A stretch of 64,000 nucleotides of DNA from Phocaeicola faecalis (GTDB taxonomy: Bacteria; Bacteroidota; Bacteroidia; Bacteroidales; Bacteroidaceae), in the NCBI RefSeq assembly GCF_021730445.1, contig NZ_JADNRM010000001.1, forward strand, positions 511,004 through 575,003, given 5' to 3'. Position 1 is the first letter of the stretch, and each line of letters opens with the position of its first letter. A program made the position numbers and the translations under genes. A model generated the notes under the pieces. The model was not told the DNA's origin. It ran no database searches and was given only the letters and a program-made list of their open reading frames with translations. This document shows positions 34,018 to 43,791 of this stretch, piece by piece.

Positions 34018-34866
34018 ATGAAATGGTACACCGATTACTTATCCACGTATGAAAAGCCATACAGTGAGCTGCCCCCCCGACTCACCGACAGGGTCAAAAA
34101 AAGAATTAAACAATTACAAGCCGGGAATCCTTTGGTTTCGGTAGTGGTCATCGCTCATAATGAAGAAAGCAGAATTTTCCCTTGCCTATGGTCGATAAGC
34201 GAAAACCAATGTCTCTTCTGCATAGAAATCATAGTTGTCAACAATCATTCTACAGATAATACGGAAAATATTTTAAAGGAACTGGGGGTGAGGTATTATA
34301 ATGAGGAAAAGAAGGGGCCGGGATTTGCCCGCCAATGCGGACTGAATTATGCTAAAGGAAAGTATTGTCTTTGCATGGATTCGGACACGATATATCCGCC
34401 TTTCTATATCGCAACCATGACAGACGCATTGAGACAAGATGGAGTCGTGGCGGCGTATGCCCTTTGGAGCTTCCTCCCTAATAAGGATTATTCACCGATG
34501 GGGCTTTTTCTATATGAAGCGATGCGTGACATTTATTTTAACATTCAGCATATACAAAGACCTGAACTCAATGTGCGCGGAATGGTCTTTGGATTTCGGA
34601 CAAACACGGCACGCCAAGTAGGTTTCAGGACCGACATCATCCGCGGCGAGGATGGGTCGCTGGCATTGGAACTGAAAGAATACGGACGTATAAAATTTGT
34701 CAGAAACCGTAAGGCGCGGGCTATCACCGGCTATGGCACTATCTCTGCCGACGGCTCGCTGTTCAACAGTTTTCGGAAGAGGGCGGCCAAAGGATTCAAA
34801 AATCTTACTTCTTTATTTCACAGCAAAGAAAAATATGAAGACGAGGATTCAAACTTGATAAAATAA
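34018..34866 (+). CDS. GT2 glycosyltransferase
   Basis: A 282-residue GT-A enzyme: VSVVVIAHNEESRIFPCLWSI, IIVVNNHSTDNT, and the metal site CMDSDT. No strong membrane segments. Six nt after array member 6 and 7 nt before the next gene. Its role in the second glycan is inferred from position. Confidence 0.87.
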   Translation: MKWYTDYLSTYEKPYSELPPRLTDRVKKRIKQLQAGNPLVSVVVIAHNEESRIFPCLWSISENQCLFCIEIIVVNNHSTDNTENILKELGVRYYNEEKKGPGFARQCGLNYAKGKYCLCMDSDTIYPPFYIATMTDALRQDGVVAAYALWSFLPNKDYSPMGLFLYEAMRDIYFNIQHIQRPELNVRGMVFGFRTNTARQVGFRTDIIRGEDGSLALELKEYGRIKFVRNRKARAITGYGTISADGSLFNSFRKRAAKGFKNLTSLFHSKEKYEDEDSNLIK

Positions 34867-34873
34867 TCAGTAC

Positions 34874-35995
34874 ATGAAAATAGCAATAGAGGCTCAAAGA
34901 ATATTTAGAAAAGAAAAGCACGGCATGGACTATGTAGCCCTTGAAACCATAAGGGAGATACAGAAAATGGACTGCCAAAATGAATACTTCATCTTGGTGG
35001 GTGCGGGAGAGGACAGGTGTCTGCAGGAATCGGATAATATGCATATTGTACAGATAGATTACCCCTCCTACCCTTTGTGGGAGCAAATAGGATTGCCGTC
35101 GGCCCTGAAAAAGATAGAGCCCGACTTGCTGCACTGCACCGGCAACACGGCTCCGTTGTGGTGTCACACTCCGCTGATACTGACCTTGCATGACATTATT
35201 TTTCTTGAGCCCAAGCAAGGCAGAAACCAATCTTTATATCAGAATTTAGGACGCTGTTACAGAAGGTTTATAGTCCCCCGAATATTGAACAAATGTAGAA
35301 AGATTATTACTGTATCCAATTTTGAGAGGGAGCATATCTGTCAATTTCTGCAATTGGGGACAGAGCGGGTGACCACCGTGTACAATGGTTATTCTTCACA
35401 TTTCAAGCCCATGACGGAGTATCTACCCATAACACGGAAATACATCGGAACGGAGCATTATTTCTTCTTCCTAGGCAATACCGACCCTAAAAAGAATACG
35501 GCAAGAACATTACAAGCCTATTGCCACTATCTGAATGCTTCGTCTCATCCTCTCCCGCTTCTCATCGCCGACTTGAAAGAAGAGACTATTAATAATTACT
35601 TACGTGAATATGGTTTGACGGATATCAAATCCATGCTTTATTACCCAGGCTATATCCCCAACAAGGATTTGCCTGCCTTGTATAGCGGGGCTACCGCATT
35701 CATTTACACTTCGTTGCGCGAGAGTTTCGGCATCCCTATCTTGGAAGCGATGGCGTGTGGCACGCCTGTCATTACTTCACAAACCTCTGCCATGCCCGAA
35801 ATAGCTGGAAAGGATGCTATCTTGGTAAATCCTTACAAGCCTGAAGAGATTGCCGGGACTATGCTTCGGCTGGAGGAAGACTCCGAATACCGTCAGTCAC
35901 AGTCAGCATACGGACTGGGAAGGGTACAGCAATTTTCATGGAAAGAAACTGCGCTCAAGACATTAGAATTATACAATGAAATAATACGACAATGA
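34874..35995 (+). CDS. GT4 glycosyltransferase, mannosyltransferase-like
   Basis: A 373-residue GT-B enzyme of a different type from the array: MKIAIEAQRIFR, CTGNTAPLW, LTLHDIIFLEP, and LRESFGIPILEAMACGTPVITSQTSAMPEIAG with the E-x7-E pair. The pattern is typical of the WbaZ/mannosyl-type GT4 branch. Overlaps the next gene as ATGA. Donor not certain. Confidence 0.88.
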   Translation: MKIAIEAQRIFRKEKHGMDYVALETIREIQKMDCQNEYFILVGAGEDRCLQESDNMHIVQIDYPSYPLWEQIGLPSALKKIEPDLLHCTGNTAPLWCHTPLILTLHDIIFLEPKQGRNQSLYQNLGRCYRRFIVPRILNKCRKIITVSNFEREHICQFLQLGTERVTTVYNGYSSHFKPMTEYLPITRKYIGTEHYFFFLGNTDPKKNTARTLQAYCHYLNASSHPLPLLIADLKEETINNYLREYGLTDIKSMLYYPGYIPNKDLPALYSGATAFIYTSLRESFGIPILEAMACGTPVITSQTSAMPEIAGKDAILVNPYKPEEIAGTMLRLEEDSEYRQSQSAYGLGRVQQFSWKETALKTLELYNEIIRQ

Positions 35996-37176
35996 ATACA
36001 ATTGAAATCATATTCTTTATCCTTCTGTCCCTCGTTTTCTATACCTATCTCGGATACGGAATCATACTGTGGGCACTGGTCGGAATCAAGCGGATTTTTG
36101 TAAAAGAAAAGAGTGAGCCTATCCCCGAAGAGCTCCCTGAAGTCACTCTCTTCATCACAGCCTACAATGAAGAACAGGTGGTGGACGAGAAGATGCAGAA
36201 CTGCCGCGAACTGGATTATCCGAAAGAGAAATTCAAAATAGTATGGGTGACGGACGGAAGTTGCGATGCCACCAACGAAAAGCTGAAGGCATATCCCGAT
36301 GCAACTGTGTACTATTCTGCCGAGCGCAAAGGGAAAACCGCAGCCATGAATCGCGGAATAAAATTTGTCACCACTCCGATTGTTATTTTCACGGATGCCA
36401 ATACGTTCATCCATCCACAAGCTGTCCGCGAAATGGTACGTTGCTTCAATAATCCGAAGGTGGGGTGTGTGGCAGGCGAGAAACGCATCCACATGCACAC
36501 CAAGGACGGAGCAGCGACGGGAGGTGAAGGAATGTACTGGAAATATGAATCTTTTTTAAAGAAACTGGACGCACAACTCTATTCTGCCGTAGGCGCCGCA
36601 GGAGAATTGTTCGCTATTCGTACTGCTTTGTACGAACAGATGCCCAATGATACGCTGTTGGACGACTTTGTCCTTTCCTTAAGAATAGCCATGAAAAAAT
36701 ATATTATCGCATATTGCGACAAAGCATACGCCATGGAAAACGGTTCGGCAAGTATGAAAGAGGAAGAAAAGAGAAAGGTACGCATCGCAGCAGGAGGACT
36801 CCAGGCCATTTATCGGCTACGAGGCCTGCTCAATCCATTCCGATATGGAATACTCAGCTTTCAATACGTGTCCCATCGTGTGCTGAGGTGGTCTGTCACA
36901 CCGATAGCCCTGTTCTCGCTCGTACCGCTAAATGTGCTGCTGATTGTCGGCAACAAGCATCCCCACCTCTATATCATACTCTTGGCACTGCAATTATTGT
37001 TTTATGCAGGCGGAGGGTATGGATATTATTTATCCACAAAATCAGTAAAAAACAAACTGCTCTATGTCCCTTACTACTTCTTGTTCATGAATATAAATGT
37101 CATTAAAGGCTTCTCCTATCTCAAAAGGAAAAGCAAAAATGACGGCACTTGGGAAAAAGCACGCAGAGCCGTATGA
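35992..37176 (+). CDS. Membrane GT2 glycosyltransferase
   Basis: A 394-residue enzyme with an N-terminal membrane helix (IEIIFFILLSLVFYTYLGYG), GT2 domain (VTLFITAYNEEQVV, WVTDGS, FTDANT metal site), an EDD-type acceptor block reading LLDDFVLS, and C-terminal helices. In place of QxxRW it has a segment like VSHRVLRW. Similar to poly-sugar synthase-type GT2s. Last gene of the array; its stop directly abuts that of the converging response regulator. Confidence 0.86.
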   Translation: MNTIEIIFFILLSLVFYTYLGYGIILWALVGIKRIFVKEKSEPIPEELPEVTLFITAYNEEQVVDEKMQNCRELDYPKEKFKIVWVTDGSCDATNEKLKAYPDATVYYSAERKGKTAAMNRGIKFVTTPIVIFTDANTFIHPQAVREMVRCFNNPKVGCVAGEKRIHMHTKDGAATGGEGMYWKYESFLKKLDAQLYSAVGAAGELFAIRTALYEQMPNDTLLDDFVLSLRIAMKKYIIAYCDKAYAMENGSASMKEEEKRKVRIAAGGLQAIYRLRGLLNPFRYGILSFQYVSHRVLRWSVTPIALFSLVPLNVLLIVGNKHPHLYIILLALQLLFYAGGGYGYYLSTKSVKNKLLYVPYYFLFMNINVIKGFSYLKRKSKNDGTWEKARRAV

Positions 37177-37530
37177 TTATCCCAAATATGAATGTATCAT
37201 TTCACGCAGCTTGTTTGCCATGACGGGCTTTGCCATATAATTATTACAACCGGCAAGGTATGCCTTTTCACGGTCGCTGTCGTATGCATTGGCAGTAAGA
37301 GCTACAATAACGATATCCTTATTGAATGTGCGGATGTTTTTAGTAGCCTCCAAACCATCCATTACAGGCATTTTTATATCCATAAGTATCAGGTCAGGTT
37401 GGTCTACACGGCATATTTCAACTGCCTCTTCCCCATTATAAGCACGGAGTATTTCATAATCCCTCCGCAAGATGATAGACAGTAAAAGGAAATTACTTTC
37501 TGTATCTTCTGCAACTAATATTTTTTTCAT
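37177..37530 (-). CDS. Single-domain response regulator
   Basis: A 117-residue receiver: acidic residues E8-D9, acceptor D51 in LMDIKMPVMDG, and KP near position 101. No output domain. The acceptor block is nearly the same as in the receiver ends of the hybrid kinases at 37662 and 58358, so a shared phosphorelay is plausible. Divergent from the kinase at 37662 and convergent, with no gap, on the last glycosyltransferase. Confidence 0.9.
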   Translation of the reverse strand: MKKILVAEDTESNFLLLSIILRRDYEILRAYNGEEAVEICRVDQPDLILMDIKMPVMDGLEATKNIRTFNKDIVIVALTANAYDSDREKAYLAGCNNYMAKPVMANKLREMIHSYLG

Positions 37531-37556
37531 CTCTCTATTTTGCTTGTTTCTCCGTG

Positions 37557-37587
37557 CAAAATTACGATATAAAATGATATAAGCAAT
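37557..37587 (-). promoter_or_regulatory. Promoter of the response regulator at 37530
   Basis: Minus-strand TAATTTTG at 37557-37564 with ATTG at 37584-37587 as a -33-like box, 19 nt apart. Confidence 0.6.
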
Positions 37588-37597
37588 ATTTTTTTCG

Positions 37598-37605
37598 TAT
37601 ATTTG
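37598..37605 (+). promoter_or_regulatory. -7 box of the hybrid kinase at 37662
   Basis: TATATTTG matches TAnnTTTG, 56 nt before the ATG. It sits close to the divergent promoter, so the two may interfere. Confidence 0.5.
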
Positions 37606-37661
37606 CTGAGATTAATAAAAACACTACGTCTTAATATTAAGTTAAGTACCGTAAGATTGAT

Positions 37662-39512
37662 ATGAAGGCTTCTAACAAAATATTGCATGAAAAGCAGTAT
37701 GCCGAAAGAATCTTAGAGATTACCGGCGATACAATGTTCTTTGTATACAAGGATGGAACCTGTCTTGACTTTAAGCCTAACCGACCGGATTTCTATATCA
37801 AGGAGGAGGAAGTGATAGGCAAGAACATTTTCTCATACTTCCCTTTGGAGACGGCCCGCGAAATGCACAAGGAATTTAAAAAGGTCATCGACGGGAAGGT
37901 ATCGTCCTCTGCACAAAACTATAAGCTCATTTTGGGCGAAGAGGTGAAATACTACAAATGTATTATTTCGAAATTCAATGAAGACCATCTGATATTCCAA
38001 TATCGTGACATCACGGGGCGCAGCGTCGTGAGGCTGAACTTGGAAAAGAAGATAAAGGACTTGCGTGAGGTGGAAAAGGCGGCTCATATCGGGCTGTGGA
38101 CTTTCGACTCACTCACCCGGATTTTCACTTATTCGGGATACACTCAGGTGTTTTCTGACAATGAAGAAGAAAAGACAATTACTCTGGACGAATATATCGC
38201 CTACATCCATCCCGAAGATAAGACAAGAGTAGAAAATTGGGTAGAGAATTATTTACATGGCAAAGAAAGCAGCGACACCATTTCGTATAAACTGCTGATG
38301 AATGGCAAAACAGTGGATATGCGACTGAAAATCTATAACCGGGAAGTGTATACCAACCGCATCTTGCTGGAAGGATATATACAAAACACCTCAGAGATAG
38401 TGTGGAAAGCCGAACGGTCCAATCAACTGAAATCTGCGTTTCTTGCCAATATGAGCCATGAAATACGCACTCCGCTCAATGCTATTCTAGGCTTTTCGCG
38501 CATTATTGCCGAGACTGACAACTCCGAAGAAAGATTACAATATTATGATATTGTGGAGAAAAACAATATGCGCCTGCAAGAGCTGATTAACGAAATTCTG
38601 GATTTATCGAAGATAGAATCCGGAATGATGGAGTTCAACTATGCGCCTGTCAATCTCTATACATTGTGTGATGATGTAAAGAACACTTATCGTTTCCGTT
38701 GTCAGAGCGGAGTAGAGCTGATTTTCGAGAAATCAGACCGTTCTCTTTACATATCTACCGACAGAAACCGACTTTTCCAGATATTCTCCAACTTGATAGG
38801 CAATGCCACTAAATTTACTCAGAAAGGGTATATCAGTTTCGGATATAAAAAGGTGGACGACCAGATTCTTTTTCATGTGACCGACACCGGTACCGGTATC
38901 CCGGCCGAAAAGCTCCCCAAGATATTCGACCGCTTTATAATGGCCAATGAGAGTATAGCCGGCACAGGACTGGGGCTGTCCATCAGTAAAATAATTGCCG
39001 AGAAACTAGGAGGAAAAATTTGGGTAAACTCCGAACCGGGAAAAGGAACCACATTTACATTCACCATCCCCTATATATCTGTCAATGGCGAAGTAAAACG
39101 AGAGAAGCATACTTTTACCCGACACACAGACAACAAAGAATCTATACAGAAAGAAATTGTTATACTAGTAGCGGAAGACAATCAAAGTAATTATGACTTA
39201 ATAGAAGCCATGATTGGCAAGACCTATAAACTGGTACATGCCCTTGACGGTATGGAGGCCATCCAATACTACGAGAAATATAGTCCCGACCTGATTCTTA
39301 TGGACATAAAAATGCCCAATCTCGACGGTCTGGACGCCACACGAATCATCAGAGAAGTATCTCCCGAGATACCCGTCATTGCCGTCAGCGCCTACGCTTA
39401 CGAAAAAGATAAGGCTGCTGCAATAGAAAGTGGATGCAATGAGTTTTTGATTAAACCCATATCTCCCGATTTACTAAAAGATACCATCAACAAATATTTA
39501 AAAAACACATAA
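37662..39512 (+). CDS. Hybrid sensor histidine kinase/response regulator
   Basis: A 616-residue cytoplasmic hybrid kinase: two PAS-type domains (about 10-135 and 140-250), HisKA with H266 in ANMSHEIRTPLN, HATPase with GTGLGLSISK, and a C-terminal receiver with D548 in LMDIKMPNLDG. No membrane segment, so it likely senses a soluble or redox cue. Followed 3 nt later by an EEP-family gene and divergent from a single-domain response regulator. A phosphorelay with that regulator is plausible. Confidence 0.93.
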   Translation: MKASNKILHEKQYAERILEITGDTMFFVYKDGTCLDFKPNRPDFYIKEEEVIGKNIFSYFPLETAREMHKEFKKVIDGKVSSSAQNYKLILGEEVKYYKCIISKFNEDHLIFQYRDITGRSVVRLNLEKKIKDLREVEKAAHIGLWTFDSLTRIFTYSGYTQVFSDNEEEKTITLDEYIAYIHPEDKTRVENWVENYLHGKESSDTISYKLLMNGKTVDMRLKIYNREVYTNRILLEGYIQNTSEIVWKAERSNQLKSAFLANMSHEIRTPLNAILGFSRIIAETDNSEERLQYYDIVEKNNMRLQELINEILDLSKIESGMMEFNYAPVNLYTLCDDVKNTYRFRCQSGVELIFEKSDRSLYISTDRNRLFQIFSNLIGNATKFTQKGYISFGYKKVDDQILFHVTDTGTGIPAEKLPKIFDRFIMANESIAGTGLGLSISKIIAEKLGGKIWVNSEPGKGTTFTFTIPYISVNGEVKREKHTFTRHTDNKESIQKEIVILVAEDNQSNYDLIEAMIGKTYKLVHALDGMEAIQYYEKYSPDLILMDIKMPNLDGLDATRIIREVSPEIPVIAVSAYAYEKDKAAAIESGCNEFLIKPISPDLLKDTINKYLKNT

Positions 39513-39515
39513 ATT

Positions 39516-40577
39516 ATGGGAAGACTAGCTGTATACAAATTTGCATACCTTTTATCCATCATATTCACCTTTCTGATTTTAGGATTATCCGTTTTCGCCT
39601 ATTTTGCGGGAAGAATAGATCCGGAAAGTAATATGTTTGCAGCCTATATCGCATTGGGGAAACCTATACTGGTCATTATCAATGCCTTGCTGCTGCTTTA
39701 CTGGCTCATCCGGTTCAGGTATTGGGCATGGGTTCCGCTACTGGGGCTATTGATAAACTACGGATATATTGCGTCTATGTATCAGGTTTACAATTCGACC
39801 AAATATGCCAATGATACCCAACTTAAAGTCGTGACTTATAACGTACATTCATTCGGAGGAGAAATCACCGGTTTCTCGGCGAAAGAATTTGCCGACATCC
39901 TGAACAAAGAAGGAGTAGACGTACTGTGTTTCCAAGAGTACAGAGGCAACGGAGACTTCACCACCAAAGACTTATACAATACTTATTCCAAGAATTTTCC
40001 TTACTCATACATCCCGGAAGGACGTGCACAAGCCATTTATAGCCGCTACCCCATCAAACAGTCTCAGATTATCGAATTTCCGAATACCAACAACGGAGCT
40101 ATCTGGACCGATTTGGATGTCAAGGGTATGACAATCAGAGTAATTAACGTACACATGCAGACCACCAGCTTTGACCGGATGCGTTCGAAAGCCGCACAAG
40201 CCAGAGGCGCCGGAGATGAAGAAAAAGAAAATCAAATTTATACACAGTTCACCGACAACATGGAGGCCAATATCATCCAACGTGCAGAACAGGCCAAAGA
40301 CATCGCCTCGCTGGTGAATGCCACTGAGACCCCCATTATCTTATGCGGTGACTTCAATGACACTCCGGGAACATTTACTTACGAAACACTGAAGGGGAAT
40401 CTGCAAGACGGTTTTCTTTCTGCCGGAGAAGGATATGGAGCCACTTATCGCGGACTGCATAATCTGCTCAGAATTGATTATCTGTTTCACTCCCCTTCTT
40501 TATTGGGCCTCAAATATGGCACAATGCCTTATGACATGAGTGACCATAACCCCGTTTATCTGGAAGTAGGACTCTAG
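39516..40577 (+). CDS. Membrane-anchored endonuclease/exonuclease/phosphatase family protein
   Basis: A 353-residue EEP-fold protein. Two or three N-terminal hydrophobic segments (about 8-90) are followed by the catalytic motifs VVTYNVHSFGG, CFQEYRG, INVHMQT, LCGDFNDTPG and SDHNPVYLE. Substrates of this family range from nucleic acid to phospholipid head groups and phosphoinositides; none can be chosen. Overlap or spacing suggests cotranscription with the hybrid kinase. Confidence 0.87.
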   Translation: MGRLAVYKFAYLLSIIFTFLILGLSVFAYFAGRIDPESNMFAAYIALGKPILVIINALLLLYWLIRFRYWAWVPLLGLLINYGYIASMYQVYNSTKYANDTQLKVVTYNVHSFGGEITGFSAKEFADILNKEGVDVLCFQEYRGNGDFTTKDLYNTYSKNFPYSYIPEGRAQAIYSRYPIKQSQIIEFPNTNNGAIWTDLDVKGMTIRVINVHMQTTSFDRMRSKAAQARGAGDEEKENQIYTQFTDNMEANIIQRAEQAKDIASLVNATETPIILCGDFNDTPGTFTYETLKGNLQDGFLSAGEGYGATYRGLHNLLRIDYLFHSPSLLGLKYGTMPYDMSDHNPVYLEVGL

Positions 40578-40587
40578 CAAACGTATG

Positions 40588-40645
40588 AAAATCCCCCTAT
40601 TTCAGCCTTAAGTCATTATATACAAGGCCAAAACAGAGGGATTTT
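40588..40645. terminator. Bidirectional terminator between converging genes
   Basis: AAAATCCC (40588-40595) pairs with GGGATTTT (40638-40645). The A- and T-rich arms would serve both the EEP gene and the leftward kinase. Confidence 0.65.
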
Positions 40646-40689
40646 CCTGTTCTCCATACGATGCTCAAGTTCTATCTTGAGACCACTGT

Positions 40690-41829
40690 TTATTTCTTCA
40701 ACGGAACCGAGAAATAGAAGGTAGAACCTTTCCCCTCCTCCGATTCAAACCAAAGACGCCCTCCATTCTTAACGGCAAAATCAAGGCACAACAACAGTCC
40801 CAAACCGGAACCCTCTTCATTATTCGTGCCATATTTACTAAAGTGAGTCTCCGTATTCAGCAACTTCCGCTGGTCCTCTTCACTCATCCCCTTTCCACTA
40901 TCCCTGACACTGACCACCACACTGTCGTCCACTATCCGGGCACCGACCACGATTTCGGAATCATTATAACTGAACTTAATCGCATTGCTCAATAAGTTAC
41001 GCATAATCGTCTTCATCATATCGATATCAGCATGAACCTCTATCTTATCATCCCCCTGATAACGCAATTTGATATTCTTCATGCCTGCCACCAGATTAAA
41101 AATCTCAATGACCGATGCAATATTCTCAACGATATTGAAATCCTGATACACCACATTCAGTTTACCAATCTGACTCTTTGTCCACTTCAAAAGATTGTCC
41201 AACAAAGCGAACACATCCTCAGTGCTCTGATTGGCCATGCTCAACATCTGATACATTTCGTCCCCAATCTGAGAAGGAGGCAGACTTAATATCAACATAT
41301 TGAGCACCATCTTGATAGACCCCATAGGAGAACGCAGGTCATGCGCAATCACAGAATAAAGCTTGTCACGCCCCATGATTGTTTTACGCAACTCCTCCGT
41401 TTGACGAAGAATAATCCTTTTTGCCGCCACCAGCGAAATCTGGTGAGTCACACGAATCACCAATTCCTCCTTATTGAAAGGCTTTGAGATAAAATCATTC
41501 GCCCCCACCTTGAACCCCTTCACAATATCGGAAGTCGTGTTCAAGGCAGTCAGGAAGATAATAGGAATATTTTGGGTAACAGGGTCTGCCTTCAGCTTTT
41601 CCGACACCTCAAAACCATTCATTTCCGGCATCATCACATCCAACAGAATCAAATCCGGTTGCTTTTCGGCTGCCTGCACCAACGCGTCCTTACCATTATT
41701 TGCGGTAATGACCTTAAACTTCTCGTTCGTAAGCAGTACTTTTAATAGCAACACATTAGAAACCACATCATCCACTACCAAGATGGTGTATTCCGAATGA
41801 TCTATCACCACATTTACATCAGCTGTCAT
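40690..41829 (-). CDS. Receiver-histidine kinase hybrid
   Basis: A 379-residue protein with the order receiver then kinase: D64 in LLDVMMPEMNG, KPF at 116-118, HisKA with H163 in VIAHDLRSPMG, and HATPase with EGSGLGLLLC. ATG at 41829 is used; a GTG at 41838 would overlap the stop of the UDP-glucuronate decarboxylase gene. No sensor domain or membrane segment is seen. Such proteins usually act inside a phosphorelay. It lies downstream of, and probably cotranscribed with, the decarboxylase gene. Confidence 0.9.
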   Translation of the reverse strand: MTADVNVVIDHSEYTILVVDDVVSNVLLLKVLLTNEKFKVITANNGKDALVQAAEKQPDLILLDVMMPEMNGFEVSEKLKADPVTQNIPIIFLTALNTTSDIVKGFKVGANDFISKPFNKEELVIRVTHQISLVAAKRIILRQTEELRKTIMGRDKLYSVIAHDLRSPMGSIKMVLNMLILSLPPSQIGDEMYQMLSMANQSTEDVFALLDNLLKWTKSQIGKLNVVYQDFNIVENIASVIEIFNLVAGMKNIKLRYQGDDKIEVHADIDMMKTIMRNLLSNAIKFSYNDSEIVVGARIVDDSVVVSVRDSGKGMSEEDQRKLLNTETHFSKYGTNNEEGSGLGLLLCLDFAVKNGGRLWFESEEGKGSTFYFSVPLKK

Positions 41830-41837
41830 ATTCGCCA

Positions 41838-42776
41838 CTATTTAGAGAGAACTTTTTTAAAATAACTAATCACTTCTATCAATCCTTCTTCCAACTGCAC
41901 CGTCGGTTTCCAGTTCAATTTTTCCTTAGCCAGCGTGATATCGGGCCGACGCTGGCGCGGATCGTCATAAGGAAGAGGCTGATAGACTATTTTTGACTCC
42001 GAGCCCGTCAGTCCCAGCACCAGTTGTGCCAGTTCCAGCATCGAGAACTCACGCGGATTGCCGATATTCACCGGCCCCGTGAAGTCATCCTCCGTAGCCA
42101 TCATACGCACCATTGCCTCAATCAAATCATCCACATATTGGAAACTGCGCGTCTGCTTTCCGTCACCGTAAATCGTGATATCCTTATTCTGCAAGGCCTG
42201 TACCACGAAGTTGGAAATGACACGCCCGTCGTCGGGCAACATGTGGGGACCGTAGGTATTGAATATCCGCACTATCTTTATCTTCACCCGATGCTGGCGG
42301 TAATAATCCATACACAATGTCTCGGCACACCGCTTCCCTTCATCATAGCAAGAACGGTAACCGATAGGATTCACATTCCCCCAGTCAGACTCCTGCTGCG
42401 GATGTGAAATCGGGTCACCATACACTTCGCTTGTCGATGCCTGAAGCATGCGCGCATTGTTTTTCTTTGCCAATCCCAACATATTAAAAGTTCCGAAAAC
42501 AGCCGTCTTAGCCGTTTTTATCGCATCATATTGATAATGAATGGGGGAAGCGGGGCATGCCAAATTATATATTTCATCCACCTCCGCACAATACGGATTC
42601 ACCACATCATGCTCCACCAACTCGAAACATGGATGGCCTATCAGGTGCTTTATATTATCTTTGCTACCGGTAAAAAAGTTATCAAGACAGATAACCCGGT
42701 TACCCTCGTTTATCAGACGCGTACAAAGATGCGAACCTATAAAGCCCGCACCGCCACTTACCAGGGCTTTCTTCAT
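41838..42776 (-). CDS. UDP-glucuronate decarboxylase (UXS-type)
   Basis: A 312-residue short-chain dehydrogenase/epimerase that likely turns UDP-glucuronate into UDP-xylose. Seen: [10 protein letters not shown] (8-17), [10 protein letters not shown] (113-122), catalytic Y144xxxK148 and [16 protein letters not shown] near the end, all typical of UXS. The open frame continues upstream over the antisense of thiD, but the ATG at 42776 with the promoter just behind it fixes the start. It could supply UDP-xylose for glycosyltransferases in this window. Confidence 0.93.
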   Translation of the reverse strand: MKKALVSGGAGFIGSHLCTRLINEGNRVICLDNFFTGSKDNIKHLIGHPCFELVEHDVVNPYCAEVDEIYNLACPASPIHYQYDAIKTAKTAVFGTFNMLGLAKKNNARMLQASTSEVYGDPISHPQQESDWGNVNPIGYRSCYDEGKRCAETLCMDYYRQHRVKIKIVRIFNTYGPHMLPDDGRVISNFVVQALQNKDITIYGDGKQTRSFQYVDDLIEAMVRMMATEDDFTGPVNIGNPREFSMLELAQLVLGLTGSESKIVYQPLPYDDPRQRRPDITLAKEKLNWKPTVQLEEGLIEVISYFKKVLSK

Positions 42777-42812
42777 CCTTCTATCATTTATATTATATTT
42801 CCTTTCGTAAAG

Positions 42813-42844
42813 CAAAAATAAGCGATTAGTTCCATTCCTGCAAA
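42813..42844 (-). promoter_or_regulatory. Promoter of the UDP-glucuronate decarboxylase gene
   Basis: Minus strand: TTTG at 42841-42844 and TATTTTTG at 42813-42820, 20 nt apart, both exact matches. Leader about 30 nt. Confidence 0.8.
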
Positions 42845-42866
42845 CTTTAAATACAATATTATTACT

Positions 42867-42874
42867 TATATTTG
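42867..42874 (+). promoter_or_regulatory. -7 box of thiD
   Basis: TATATTTG matches the consensus, 29 nt before the ATG at 42903. Confidence 0.6.
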
Positions 42875-42902
42875 CAAGCATGATAATTAATCCGACAAAT
42901 AA

Positions 42903-43730
42903 ATGAAAAAATATCCAGCCATTATGAGCATAGCCGGCTCCGATTGCAGCGGAGGCGCCGGCATTCAGGCCGACCTGAAAACCATCTCGGCACTGGGGGC
43001 CTATGCCGCCACCGCCATCACCGCCATCACGGTTCAAAACACCACCGGCGTGCGTGCCATCCATCCCGTCCCCCCTGTTTTTGTGCGCGGGCAGATAGAG
43101 GCCGTCATGGACGACATACGTCCCGATGCCATCAAAATAGGGATGATAAATGACATTGAGATTGTAAAGGTCATCTCCGCCTGTCTGCGCAAGTACCGGC
43201 CCGCGCATGTGGTTTTCGACCCCGTCATGGTATCTACCAGCGGACACAAACTGATAGAAGATGATGCCATCGCAGCCCTCACCGACGAGTTGATGCCCCT
43301 CTCCTCCCTCATCACGCCCAACCTGAGAGAAGCAGAAGTATTGACAGCACATCCTATTAATAATGTAGAGGAGATGAAATCCGCCGCCCTCGAACTGTTG
43401 AAATTCGGTAGCAAGGCCGTCCTCCTGAAAGGCGGCCACCTGGAAGGCGGACTGATGTGCGACGTGCTGCAGATAGCCGGAGAAAACGCCCCTCACCTGT
43501 TCACCTCCGCCAAAATAGAGAGCCGGAACACCCACGGAACCGGTTGCACCCTCTCTTCCGCCATCGCCACATACCTGGCCCTGGGAGATGAGATGCCGCA
43601 AGCAGTGGAACGTGCCAAACAGTATGTGACCCTCGGCATAGAGGCCGGAAAAGACGTCCGCACCGGCGAAGGACACGGCCCGCTAAACCACTTTTATCAG
43701 CCTGTCTCCATGAATATTAAGGAAGAATAG
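42903..43730 (+). CDS. thiD: Hydroxymethylpyrimidine/phosphomethylpyrimidine kinase
   Basis: A 275-residue ribokinase-fold enzyme that phosphorylates HMP and HMP-P in thiamine synthesis. Seen: [18 protein letters not shown] at the N-terminus and the anion-hole motif [13 protein letters not shown] near 212-224. Length matches ThiD. No other thiamine genes adjoin, and no thiamine riboswitch is evident in the short leader. Confidence 0.95.
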   Translation: MKKYPAIMSIAGSDCSGGAGIQADLKTISALGAYAATAITAITVQNTTGVRAIHPVPPVFVRGQIEAVMDDIRPDAIKIGMINDIEIVKVISACLRKYRPAHVVFDPVMVSTSGHKLIEDDAIAALTDELMPLSSLITPNLREAEVLTAHPINNVEEMKSAALELLKFGSKAVLLKGGHLEGGLMCDVLQIAGENAPHLFTSAKIESRNTHGTGCTLSSAIATYLALGDEMPQAVERAKQYVTLGIEAGKDVRTGEGHGPLNHFYQPVSMNIKEE

Positions 43731-43753
43731 CACCTAGTTTCCAAAGAAATAAT

Positions 43754-43761
43754 TACCTTTG
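43754..43761 (+). promoter_or_regulatory. -7 box of fabD
   Basis: TACCTTTG matches the consensus, about 31 nt before the ATG at 43792. Confidence 0.6.
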
Positions 43762-43791
43762 CAACGTTTTTAAACCAAAAAAGGAAAAAAT

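Noticed and set aside
42777-43676. Upstream extension of the UDP-glucuronate decarboxylase frame
   Set aside because: It runs antisense through thiD. The promoter at 42813-42844 and the NAD-binding motif fix the start at 42776.
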